64,000 nucleotides of DNA. It comes from Sphagnum magellanicum (Eukaryota > Streptophyta > Sphagnopsida > Sphagnales > Sphagnaceae). The stretch's first letter is position 1. Each line of letters opens with the position of its first letter. Positions 36,691 to 47,063 of this stretch are shown here, piece after piece. Both the position numbers and the translations under genes were made by a program. The stretch spans positions 9,238,001 through 9,302,000 of the forward strand of contig CM038919.1 in assembly GCA_021904315.1 (NCBI GenBank), read 5' to 3'. Under the pieces are notes generated by a model. That model saw only the letters and a list, made by a program, of their open reading frames with translations. It was not told the origin of the DNA and made no database searches.

Positions 36691-38094
36691 ATGGGCAAAT
36701 GTTTGAGCAAACCTTCGAATGATGTCGATAATTTGGAATGCGGAGACATACTTTCGTCTCATTCTAGGTCTATTCAAGGGCAAACCTCTGCACAACTGGT
36801 ACGCTCACAAAACGAACCAGTGATGGCAGACATTCGACAACTCGGTAGCGCCTCGCAAATGGACCATGACGAGCACACGACTAGTACAGGGAAAACAGCA
36901 CTCTACTTATCAGTAGCTCAGGAGTTCCAAGTTCAGACTACCACTACAAGAGAAGAGACATATTATGGATCAGCACCAGAGGAATATTGGACTGCGGTTC
37001 TACCAGAGGAAACGCAATATCAAAATCGACAAGACACTCAGAGGGAGAGCGAGTCAAGTGAGAGCGAGAGCTTTCATCTTGTGCTTCGAATAGATCCATC
37101 AGACCTGGAAATAGGACGGAAGATCGCAGAAGGGGGTCAGACCGAGGTTTTCTTGGCAATGTACACGAACAAGGAGGCAAGAGCTCACATAAGTTCAGGT
37201 GACAAACAAGTGGTGGTGAAAAGATTGAAGAACAGTAGTAGCAGAGTTGTTGATGTGTTGCAGTTGCAGAGGCGAATGGAATCGTTGATGAAACTGCGGA
37301 ATGAACATCCAATAGGAGGTCAATGTTGCGCGGTGTTCGGCGTGTCAGTTGATGATAACACTGGCACAGTGTCCATCGTAATGGAAGCCATGAAAGGCGA
37401 TCTGCGAAATCTCATTGACCATCGTCTGCTCAACGTGGAGGATGGGCAGATGCCGTTTGACTACACCGACACTCTCTCGATGATGATTGATATCACGTCA
37501 GGGTTACTATGCCTGCACAGCGGGGGAATCATACACAGAGATATCAAGTCCTCAAACGTCCTTGTGAGTCCCCGCCTCAAAAGTAGAACCAGACTTTCCG
37601 ACACGGCTACTGGATTGGAGACCAATCTAGAGAATGTGCTTTTTAAAGTCAGGGTTGGGGACTATGAGACTTCCGACGGTGTCGTGGGCACAGGTTTCTG
37701 GAGGGCACCTGAAGTGTTGCAACACTTGAAAGCAGTACGAGATGGACATGGGTTGTCTGATAACAAAACACCCACATATTCAGCAGCTGTGGATGTCTAT
37801 GGTTTGGGGATGCTATTTTATGAGCTCCTCAGCGGAAAAATTCCTTTTGAGGGGCATCCAGTGAGTGACTATGATCTAGTTCTTTTAGGAGCAAGACCAG
37901 AGCTTCCTACTCACGTAACCGAAAGGATGAAGCAATTGTTGTGCAGATGCTGGCATGCAGAGCCACAAAAGCGGCCTACATTGGTAGAGATTATGAAGAT
38001 CCTACATCAAGAATTCATCCAATATGGACCAACACGCCCTAACTACTTGAAGAACTTACGTGCAGATTTGGTGAGGGATAAATGGGTGCCCTGA
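36691..38094 (+). CDS. TKL-like protein kinase with DYE in place of DFG, predicted N-myristoylated (467 aa, single coding exon)
   Basis: An intact kinase. The N-terminus MGKCLSKP has Gly2 for myristoylation and Cys4 for palmitoylation, so membrane attachment is likely. The YYGSAPEEYWTAVL motif is at residues 91-104. A Ser/Glu-rich linker precedes the kinase domain, about 138-443: glycine-rich loop IAEGGQTEVF (145-154), Lys177 in VVVKRLK, catalytic loop IIHRDIKSSN (Asp284, Asn289), then a stretch of about 34 residues before the metal-binding site GDYE (Asp324-Tyr-Glu), where kinases usually have DFG about 13 residues after Asn. GTGFWRAPE (339-341), DVYGLGMLFYE and RPT follow. Catalytic Lys, both Asp and Asn are present, so activity is plausible. 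It lacks the Trp/Ala tail of the 58.2-60.2 kb paralogue. The cellular role is unknown. Confidence 0.88.
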   Translation: MGKCLSKPSNDVDNLECGDILSSHSRSIQGQTSAQLVRSQNEPVMADIRQLGSASQMDHDEHTTSTGKTALYLSVAQEFQVQTTTTREETYYGSAPEEYWTAVLPEETQYQNRQDTQRESESSESESFHLVLRIDPSDLEIGRKIAEGGQTEVFLAMYTNKEARAHISSGDKQVVVKRLKNSSSRVVDVLQLQRRMESLMKLRNEHPIGGQCCAVFGVSVDDNTGTVSIVMEAMKGDLRNLIDHRLLNVEDGQMPFDYTDTLSMMIDITSGLLCLHSGGIIHRDIKSSNVLVSPRLKSRTRLSDTATGLETNLENVLFKVRVGDYETSDGVVGTGFWRAPEVLQHLKAVRDGHGLSDNKTPTYSAAVDVYGLGMLFYELLSGKIPFEGHPVSDYDLVLLGARPELPTHVTERMKQLLCRCWHAEPQKRPTLVEIMKILHQEFIQYGPTRPNYLKNLRADLVRDKWVP

Positions 38095-38144
38095 TGGTGT
38101 AGGGCATCTGAGCTTGGAGGAATCTAGGAAAAGCCATATTGCAG

Positions 38145-38350
38145 AAACTGATGAGATGATAATATTCAGGTTTCAGATGGGAATCACATTGTATGTCCAT
38201 GTCTGATGAGATGAGATCATAATACTCAGGGTTCAAATTGGAATGAGGCTTGTATTTCCAGGTGCGATGGGATAATAATATTCAAGGTTCAGATGGCAAT
38301 AAATGTTGTATTTCCAAGTGTGATGAGATAATAATATGGATGTTTTAAAT
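38145..38350 (+). repeat. Four-copy tandem repeat (56-60 bp) just 3' of the kinase gene
   Basis: The block gatgagat(g)ataatattcag, ggttcagatgggaat, ttgtatttcca recurs with aatattc/aatactc starting at 38,161, 38,221, 38,277 and 38,333. It begins about 55 bp after the stop codon and therefore probably lies in the 3' UTR. Confidence 0.8.
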
Positions 38351-39370
38351 CAGAATGAAGTTGGATTTCTGAATATGGTTACTTACCATGACGGAATTTG
38401 ATTTCATAGGCAATATGCATTGACGAATTATGTTTGTTTTATGGCCACGAACAAGTGTCTTGGTGAGTTGTGTATGACACACTACTTGGATAAGGTTTTT
38501 AGGGAAGCCTTGGTTCCAATATTAAACATTGTAGGCTATTTCATCAGCTCGACTTTATTTTCTTTTGAAGCACAACAGCAGACCCAACCTGACAAGCCAT
38601 TGGCTATAAACCCCCCCCAAGTCAAGCTAAGTTTGGGATGCTTATCAGGCAGGCCAAAGATGGTGAGTTCCAATGTGAAACATACTTCAAGTTGTATCAC
38701 CCCTTCTTACATAACACCAATAATTTGATTTATTCCTCACATTCACATGAAAGTAAAAATCAATAGCTAATTTCTACCCTTAATAGTTGTAAAATTGATG
38801 AAAAGGAATGTGCTTCAAACATAATAAATGTTTAACTAGACAAATGTGAGTTGGCATATTAACAAGGGGACCATGTTTTAAACTTTATATATGTTTAATC
38901 AAATAAATGCAAATTGGGAAGAAAATAGCCATAGCAGTAGGGGTTTGGGGTGTGCTAGACAAAGTTCCCCACCTTATGGATGTGAATTGGGTGTGAGGCA
39001 AGATTAACATATGAACATACCTTGTCAATGGGTTATCAAAAGCAAATTCATAATGATATACACATCATTGAAAGAAGTTATAAATTAATTAGTAGTGTTA
39101 GCAATATTAACAATAAAAACTAGAGACATGATCCTAAATAATGCTAGCTTAAACGAAGAAATTTAAAGCATCCAAATTTTTGAAAGGTTTTATTTAATAT
39201 GTTCATAAAACAAAAGGCATTAATAAAACCAATGTGTTTATGACTAGGGTCGTGTGGTTAATGATTGCCAATTTTGGGTATTTGAAAAATATGAATAAAA
39301 AACTCATTGGTTTTGGGTATTTAAGGTTCAAATTCTAAGAACCACTAGGTTTTATGCAATAACCAACAAA
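38351..39370. other. AT-rich intergenic region, nothing recognised
   Basis: Short open frames only; base composition returns to AT-rich. No repeat was recognised apart from the flanking ones. Confidence 0.4.
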
Positions 39371-40690
39371 AACATGTCAGTTCTATGAACAATTATTTGA
39401 TTTTTTTCAAAAACATTGAGAACTATGGTCATGAATTAAAACCATTTTTATTTTTTTGGGAGAACCATAGTTATGAACCCTAATAGTTGCCTTGGTGCCC
39501 GGTACAGGTTTGGTGCAATTTTTAATAACCACCCAACATTGTCTATGACAAGGTAGGATTATTATAGAATTTGAATTTTCTAGGTATAATATTTGAATTC
39601 AATAAAATAATATAGTACTCAACATTGGAAAAATTTTATGACCTTGGTTTGAAACATTTGAAAAGACCTTGGAATCTTGGAATCTTGTCAATCTTAACAT
39701 TAAAAAGGTGAATTTTTGGTGTTAAAAGTTTGATTCCTTAACATACTTTGTTGATGGTTGAAGAAATGTCTTGACACATTGTGGCTTTGTTACTTTTATT
39801 ATTATTATCTGTTGGTATGTTTTGAAAAATTGACTTGCCTTCACCAATGGGAAAAAAAGACCAATGAATTAGGGAAAGAAAAGGATTTTAGGGAATGATT
39901 TAGTAGCAATAAAAAATGTGATATTTAGTTTTAAAATCTGGATTGATTGAAATCATATATACATGTCCAAAAATTTCAAGCTGACAATTTAATTAAACCA
40001 ATAACTTAGTGAAATCGCCATCGATACAAACATTTTTTGCATTTTATCAATATTAAGTTCATATTCTAAATATAGCTTGTAACATATTTTTACCAAAATA
40101 TGTAATTCAAATCAAAATGATGTAACCACAAAATAATTGTTAAAAAAACTCCAAATATAACAAAAGGTTGTATTGATAAAATAAAAAGAGAAATGCTTGA
40201 TTTTTAGTTTTTCACAATCTATCTTAGTCTACTTCACTAAATGCAAGTTCCACAACAAATTTCACCATTGTTTTAATGTTCTTTTTTGTTTGGTCCAGTT
40301 TGGAATTTACTTTGCTAGAGATGATGCTTTGAATATTTCTCTCTTTTAGAAATTGACAAGCGTTTGATTTATGATTAATGTTTTGAAATGCAATTTCAAC
40401 CCCATCTTTTTATGGGATGAATTTGTATGAAACATTTCTTGCGACAATTAAAAATTTTGTGATATGAATATCTTGTGTGAGTGGCAATGGTAAGTGCAAA
40501 AATACCCCAAGAATGTTACCCTCTCAAAATTTTGCTACAAAAAAGTTCTTACCCTCAAGTTAAATGGGCCTATGTGCTGGAAAAGTCCCCATTGCCAATT
40601 GCCAACAATGGAAAAATTTCAACTTTAGCCTAATTCATTAATTGTAGCACTTCAATGAAGTCCCTTAGATGTATGATTGGTAAAAATGTG
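39371..40690 (+). repeat. 1.3-kb dispersed repeat, copy 1
   Basis: From aacatgtcagttctatgaac to agatgtatgattggt this region is almost collinear with 54,257-55,556 in the same orientation. Matching blocks include ttgccttggtgcccggtaca, gttgacttgcctt-like stretches, ccattgccaattgccaacaa and tagcacttcaatgaagtccc. No open frame, terminal inverted repeat or TG..CA end was found, so the class is unknown. Confidence 0.85.
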
Positions 40691-42149
40691 GCTCCTGACC
40701 CTATATAAGTATTTCTTAGTTCAAGCCAATTAACAAGATTCCAAAAAATTATGTTAAAATTGTTTTTACCATAAAATCAACAAGCATCAAATTGGAGCAA
40801 CCAATTAAATGTGACACTAGTATTTTTTTAATTAATATGTTTAATTAGTATATTTTTAGGTGTCATTTTCTTATTAATGTTTTTGAACTTTGATAATTGG
40901 TTTGAGAGAACCACCTAATAATGCTATAAATCCAACTTATCCTGGTACTTTTCTCTCCTTCAGACGGGCCCTGGAGTTGAACCAACAGCCACCAGAGGTG
41001 TAAGTAAATAGTAACTAGTAAGTAGATTCATGTCCTTATTTAAATTATTCAACAAGCCACCAGAATATTTTAATTCTTAGGTTCCAGGGATGGCCTTCAA
41101 TGGAAAGTGAACAAAATGGAAAGTTTTCTGAAATTGAACTAACATGTGAAATGCCATTACCATTGATGAAGCTTCAATGGGGTGCACAAATAAATGAAAA
41201 TTTCCCTTGTTAGCAAGCCCCTCCAAACCCCCTCTAATTCTCCTAACACAAAGCAGAGGGCACAAATGTTCTAATAACCTTGAATTATAACAAAGTTTTC
41301 ATGTTTTATTTTTGCATTTAATTGGATTCATTCAAATATATTCCATGCATCAATACAATGTGGGTTGGAGAAGCTTCTATTGGGGAGCACTAAAAAAATA
41401 GAGCTTTTTGTAAAGGGCTTGTCAAAGTGGCCCACTCCAATATATTTATATTGAACTTTGAGATGCATTCACAACTATTAAGGATTGTCAATCGGTATAT
41501 AAGCACCAAGTGTATGTGAAATGTACACTGACACATCTCAAAACATTTGCACGGGGCAGTGTAAGGGTAAATGAAAAATAATTTACCATGTTGGTAGAAA
41601 GCGCTCCCAAAGTGATGACTAGGCTTGGGACACTTGTTGAAACGCCATGCCAGCAATCATAGTGAGTGATGTGGAGGCCTCTACCAATGAGAGCAAGAAA
41701 CCTTCTTAGGTCCACTTGGGTGTTGGGATGACCTTTGGCCATGAGTCACACAACCTTGAGCCAAATGTTGAAGGAAAGCCATGAAGTGGTGGTAGAGGTA
41801 TGGACCAGTGGTAGACCAATGGCCAATTTTGGGGTCCTCTACATATATCAAACCCAACTTGTTTGAGTATTATTAAGTATGAGGGAATTTTGGCGGGGTC
41901 CATTGGCATCCATTTGCATTGTCAGCCATGGTAAAGGGCAAGTCGCATACACAAGGAATATTTCACTTAAACAATTGCAAAATGGATGGACAATGCTGCA
42001 AATTTTATGCAGGACCTCTAGGCAAAAAATGAGGAACTTAAAGCCACTTGCAAAAATTACACCTCCCTATGACAATGCACAAGATGAGAAAAATTGTGTG
42101 CATCCCCATTTGGTTATGTACTATGGAACATGACCATACCTGTAGGGCC
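40691..42149. other. AT-rich to mixed intergenic region, nothing recognised
   Basis: Contains short open frames on both strands at 41,077-42,133 without recognisable domains. It might hold mobile-element remnants because the repeat family at 42,150 begins immediately after it, but no motif supports a class. Confidence 0.35.
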
Positions 42150-42585
42150 CCTTCCACCTAGGAAGGTGGCCACCCCAAATAGGGCAAACTACTGTTCCAT
42201 TGCTATTCTCCATTTATTCCCAAAAAAACTTGAAACTTGGAAGGCTCCCCCCAAAAATAGTAGTGGGACAACTTTGGGCAAAGGAAATGGAATAAAATTA
42301 GGTGCTATTAGGAACACCCTAGAGGAACGCATTGAGAACCTCGGGAACATCATTGGGAACATGATTGGAACACAAGCAGTAAAAAAATTACATCCTCACA
42401 CCTCACCCCCTGCCTCCTCTCCAAAAGGAAAAAAGATGAACCCTCTTGGGCGTATATTCAGTCAACTCATTGGCTGCATGCATATTCTATTCCTAGACAT
42501 GGCTGCCACCATTTTTGTGCCTCAGCTAATACCCCTTCTACAAAGCACATTATACCCATTCTGGGGGTACTTATTTTGTTCCATA
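42150..42585 (+). repeat. GGGAACA-rich dispersed repeat, copy a
   Basis: Shares with copies b-e an ordered set of blocks: a (c)tggaggctcccc segment, gactttgggcaaa, ggtgctattaggaacaccct, a run of gaacnn-ggaac motifs, aaaggaaaaaa, cattggctgcatgcatattc and gctaataccccttctac. It ends with ctgggggtacttat and is followed directly by copy b, head to tail. The open frames across it are not conserved between copies. Confidence 0.75.
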
Positions 42586-43035
42586 TTAATTAGTTGAGAG
42601 TGCCTCACAAGTCCTACTTTTTTTTGTTTGTAACGAAATCCAATTTGATTGGCCCATGGCAAAACAAATTGAACTGTGGAGGCTCCCCATCATAGAAGAT
42701 CCTATGGAGAGATGGAGTGCCCGCCCCTTTGGCCCATGTATATAGGTGAGAAGGGGAGGACTTTGGGCAAAACATATGGGATTAAAGCGAGCTGCTATTG
42801 GGAACACCCTTGGCGAACACATAGGGAACATGTTGGGAACAAAGGGAAAAAGAAAAAATCCCCCGGCTCCCCCGCCCGGGCCCACCACCGAAAACTTAAA
42901 AGGAAAAAAATCAATGTACTTTGAGTGCATGCTGGGCCTTCCCATTGGCTGCATGAAATTTCTATTCCCAAAACTGTTGGTCATCATTTTTGGCCTGGGC
43001 TAATACCCCCATTATAAACTGGGGGTACTTATTTA
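42586..43035 (+). repeat. GGGAACA-rich dispersed repeat, copy b
   Basis: Begins attagttgagagtgcctcac, nearly identical to the start of copy e at 51,025. Its body contains gggaacacccttgg, gaacacatagggaacatgtt, gggaacaaagggaaaa and cccaaaactgttggtcatca. It ends in a hairpin (tacccccattataaactggg ggta) before acttat. It has no coding frame shared between copies. Confidence 0.8.
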
Positions 43036-43234
43036 TTGGGTTCCTTTTTGAAATAACCAGGACAGGTGGCTCTTTGATTCTGAATTCATTTATTATTAAT
43101 TAACTACAACTGGCGGTTCTCTGATTCTGGAATATTTAAAAGGGGAGGAACCGGTGGGTCTTTAAAAATTCAAATGAAGGCACAACACTCTTCTCTGTGA
43201 ATTCGCATTACAAGTGAAACTGACTCTTCCAAAA

Positions 43235-43381
43235 ATGGAACCAGCAGAGTCGCCTGTCCTACTTAAGGAAAAGCCTGAAAAAGTGCTTGAGAATAGGGCA
43301 CCCAAATGGGTTACAATCCTGAGAATGGTGGTCCCATGGGACCATCTTCCTGATAGACCACCAATCGGACCATCTTTTTGA
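43235..43381 (+). other. Possible small ORF (48 codons) behind a TATA-like element
   Basis: An ATG-initiated frame starting MEPAESPVLLKEKPEKVLEN and ending in TGA at 43,379-43,381. It lies about 100 bp after a TATA-like stretch (atatttaaaagggg, about 43,131) in DNA that is locally less AT-rich. It has no recognisable domain. It might be a small gene, a first exon, or chance. Confidence 0.2.
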
Positions 43382-44830
43382 TTGACTTATTTTGCCAATG
43401 GTGGTCCAATGGTGCCATCATCTTCTTCTTCATAGACTCATTTTGTGGGCGATGGGTAATATTCATCATTGATGGTACCTAGCTCATGCTTCAACAAAGG
43501 TCAACAAATCCCACAAATCAACTGGCTAGTCTACTAATTAAGAGGATGCATAAGAATAAACAAGCATTGTCGTGGGCCTCATGGTTTTTCAGGATAGAGG
43601 GATAGAGAGGAATACCACAGCTATGCAAATTGGAATCTCATTCTCACAACCACACCATGATTCAAGTCCCCCGGGTCTTTCTTTCTTTCTTTGATGGAAC
43701 ATAGAGTACTACTCTCTTTGGTGGAATATAGAGTACTTCCCGTATACAAACTTGGCACAATATAAGAATGAAAGCCAGTTGAGAGCTGCTTCTTGATACA
43801 AGAAAGCACTTGTAGAGTTGCTTGTTATTGGGGACTCTTCTCACACGCAACCCTGAGTCCTTTCCCACCTATCTCTGCCCCCCACCACTCCTTTCAGTAG
43901 CAAATGTAATACAATTAAGGGAGGAGGGAGCCCAACCTAGCTATAGTGAAAGTAATAAGTGAACTTTCCTCATGCTAGGCAAATTCCCTTTTTTCTTTCT
44001 TTACTTTATGCTCGCACTTCCCAAGTTAAAAATAGATTAAGTCAAGGAAAGAACTCAGGAGGAGAAGGAAAAGTTGGGGGTTTCTCAAATTTAGCAAATG
44101 TGGATATTCCAACACAGAAAAGGTTAATACTTCATACTTCACATACCAGAGTTAAATGGAGGGATATCAAACTTTTTAAACATACTGTAGTACCTTTTCA
44201 GGTTGGGCAGAGTAGTGCTGAATAATTTAATATATACTGAAGTTTCTGTTTTGACATCACAGTTTGTGATTTTGAAAATTTTGACTTTACGATTAAATAC
44301 AACATTACACTTTAAGTAAGACTAATCAAAGATAACATGAGTTGAATGAGGAGAGTGTTGATTCGAATCTGGCTACCTTAACCAAATATTCAAGTTTTTC
44401 GACATAAAGACTTGTGCTGTTTTGAAATTTTTGGCAAAACTGAAAATAATATAATTAGTGCCGAAGCTGAAAAGGTACTACGGTATCAGCCTGGTGTCTT
44501 TCATACTAACCTGGTAGTGGTATTAGAGGATTGTAAAATATTTTCATAACAAAATTTGTATAAATAACCCATCCAAACAAACCTCCAAAATATACAAGTC
44601 ACAAGAGAGAAAGGTTGTGAGGAGGTGTGATATGGGTGGTTTACCTTGAGCAAAAAGAGCCCAGATTTATTCTCTTTTCACATGACCATTGGTTGTTCAA
44701 TGGGTACCCATAATTGTCTTGGGTGAACTTGTAATTTGATGTGTAACTTGATATAATTACATAATTATTTAGATAATTGTTTAAAAAGGTAACTTGAGTG
44801 ATACGATTCCATAATTTCGTCATGGTGCAT
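43382..44830. other. Intergenic region, nothing recognised
   Basis: Short duplications of the type gaatggtggtccc..ggaccatcttc (43,323-43,420) and a ctttctttctttctt run at 43,678 are the only structure seen. The open frames are short and without recognisable domains. Confidence 0.4.
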
Positions 44831-44861
44831 TGATTTTCACATATTAATTTATGTGAAAATC
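44831..44861. repeat. Perfect 12-bp stem hairpin
   Basis: tgattttcacat, a 7-base AT loop, then atgtgaaaatca. It directly precedes the 51-bp array, whose units contain a related inverted sequence. Confidence 0.8.
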
Positions 44862-45135
44862 ATGTGCACCATGTGATTATGTTTCTTTGTGATTAATTGT
44901 GCAATCACATGGGGGACCCCCATGTGATTATGTTTTCTTATGATTATTTTATGTGAAATCATATGGAGGACCATGTGATTATATTTCCTTGTGATTATTT
45001 TATATGAAATCACATGGGGGACCATGTGATTATGTTTCCTTGTGATTATTTTATTTGAAATCACATTGGGGACCATGTGATTATGTTTTCTTGTCATTAT
45101 TTTATATGAAATCACATGAGGAACTATGTGATGCT
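44862..45135 (-). repeat. 51-bp tandem array of hairpin-forming units (five to six copies)
   Basis: The anchor catgtgatta starts at 44,870, 44,921, 44,972, 45,023 and 45,074, and a decayed copy (tatgtgatg) follows at 45,125; spacing is exactly 51 bp throughout. Each unit carries catgtgatt near its start and aatcacatg near its end, so single units can fold back. Because 51 is 17 codons, a 17-residue repeat reads open on the minus strand (core ITRKHNHMV). I interpret this as a by-product of the repeat rather than a gene. Confidence 0.9.
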
Positions 45136-45180
45136 TAAACTTGAGGAAGTTTCTTTATTTGTTTCATTTTGGTTAGTATA

Positions 45181-47063
45181 TAAGTGGGTGTTTGTGACCT
45201 TGAGAAACGCTTTCACTTGTACAAAATTATTGTATGAATACAAAATTTGCTAAAATTGAAGTTTTGGTTTTGAAAGGGGTTGGTGTTTATGTTTAGTTCA
45301 TGATAGAAGAATGGGGAGGCATATTGTTATGCATAGACAATAGAAGGTTGAGAAGATATTTCTGCAATCAAGAACATAGATTTTCATAGCTATGTAATAA
45401 ACATACATAGTTTCGTTCCTAAACCCATTTGTGTTGTACATCTTTTTGGTTTCGTTGCCAGGACCTGAGTCTATGTTCTTTGTGTTGTAGAACTTGATTC
45501 TATCGTTGAAAGTTTGGTAGGAAAAGAGAAGAAAAAGGGAAAAAAAGAACAAATTATGATTTTTGTTTTAAAACGAAAGATGTAAGGTGACTTGTTTATC
45601 CCTAAATCATGGATCGATTTGACAACATGGGTGGAAGAGATTCAGCTTGTGGCAATGAAGATCACGAGAGGCAAGCCAAGCCGAGTTTGGTGCACGATTG
45701 GGCGCGTAAAGAAACATCATGAAGACCATAAACACGAGTCATTTTGTCTGACCCAAATATTGCTTTTGGATATTACTTGTAATCCTAGGCATGAACTAAA
45801 GTTGGATTTGTGACAATCTGAGAAGATTCACAAAGAAAAGTTATAGGTAAGAAAGGAAAATAAAATGACACGTGTTAAGCCATATGAGAAAATGTAAATA
45901 GAAGTTTATAAAGGATAGTGAATGTTCATGAGTAAGCTCATGTTCGTTAAACCTTGTTGAAACCTTTAGACTTTTTATATGAAAAATGTTATAGGTTGTT
46001 GAAAGAAATAAAAAATATATATGTTTTATTTCTAAGATTAGTGTTTTAGTGAAAACATTAATGTCAACATTAGGAGAGGCTTCTAATTCCCTTGGTACAC
46101 GGTTTCTTGAAGATACGCTACAGACACCATCATTGACATAAAGAGTTGACCCATTAGGAATTCATCCAACCCTAGCAACTCCTAATGTCAATGATGGGGT
46201 CTTGCCTATCTTCGAAAAACCGTGTACCAGGGGAATCAGAAGCCTCTCCTAACATTGACATTAATGTTTTCACTAAAACACTAATCCTAGAAATAAAACA
46301 TATATTCTTTTTATTTCTTTCAATAACCTATAACATTTTTCATATAAAAAGTCTAAAGGTTTCAACAAGGTCTAACGAACATGAGCTTACTCATGAACAT
46401 TCACTATCCTTTATAAACTTCTATTTACATTTTCTCATATGGCTTAACACGTGCCATCTTCTTTTCCTTTCTTGCCTATAACTTTTCTTTGTGAATCTTC
46501 TCAGATTGTCACAAATCCAACTCTAGTTCATGCCTAAGATTACAAGTAATATCCAAAAGCAATCTTGGGGTCAGACGAAATGACTCGTGTTTATGGTCTT
46601 CATGATGTTTCTTTACGCGCCCAATCATGCACCTAACTCGGCTTAGCTTGCCTCTCATGATCTCCATTGCCACAAGCTGAATCTCTTCCACCCATGTTGT
46701 TAAATCGATCCATGATTCAGGGATAAACAAATCACCTTGCATCTTTCGTTTTAAAACAAAAATCATAATTTGTTTTTTTTTTCCCCTTTTTTTACTAAAA
46801 AGATGTACAACACAAATGGGTTTAAGAACGAAACTATGTATGTTTATTACATAGCTATGAAAATCTATGTTCTTGATTGCAAAAATATCTTCTCAACCTT
46901 CTATTGTCTATGCATAACAATATGCCTCCCCATTCTTCTATCATGAACTAAACATAAACACCAACCCCTTTCAAAACCAAAACTTCAATTTTAACAAACT
47001 TTGTATTCATACAATAACTTTGTACAAGTGAAGGTGTTTCTCAAGGTCACAAACACCCACTTA
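45181..47063. repeat. 1.9-kb palindrome (large inverted repeat) with a 45-nt loop
   Basis: Left arm 45,181-46,139 and right arm 46,185-47,063 are reverse complements over nearly their whole length with scattered mismatches. Pairings seen: taagtgggtgtttgtgacct with aggtcacaaacacccactta; ccatatgagaaaatgtaaat with atttacattttctcatatgg; cattaggagaggcttct with agaagcctctcctaatg-like sequence. The left arm has an extra segment of about 75 bp near 45,475-45,550. Each arm encodes a similar open frame of about 73-85 codons (core SWIDLTTWVEEIQLVAM; GRVKKHHEDHKHESF) reading toward the loop, at 45,592-45,813 (+) and 46,509-46,766 (-). No homology for that frame was recognised. A transcript crossing the centre would form a very long dsRNA. 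Confidence 0.9.

Noticed and set aside
42586-43035. Helitron interpretation of the GGGAACA family because of its 3' hairpin
   Set aside because: No TC start and no CTRR end next to the hairpin were seen; kept as unclassified.
44849-45115. Minus-strand frame with a 17-residue repeat (ITRKHNHMV)
   Set aside because: Created by the exact 51-bp array; no start context, no homology recognised.
44862-45135. CRISPR-like regular spacing
   Set aside because: The whole 51-bp unit repeats; there are no unique spacers, and the genome is eukaryotic.
45100-45300. Copia-like LTR reading of the palindrome edge (TATATAAG, later U5-like sequence)
   Set aside because: No primer-binding site, no TG..CA ends, no gag/pol; the structure is an inverted, not direct, repeat.
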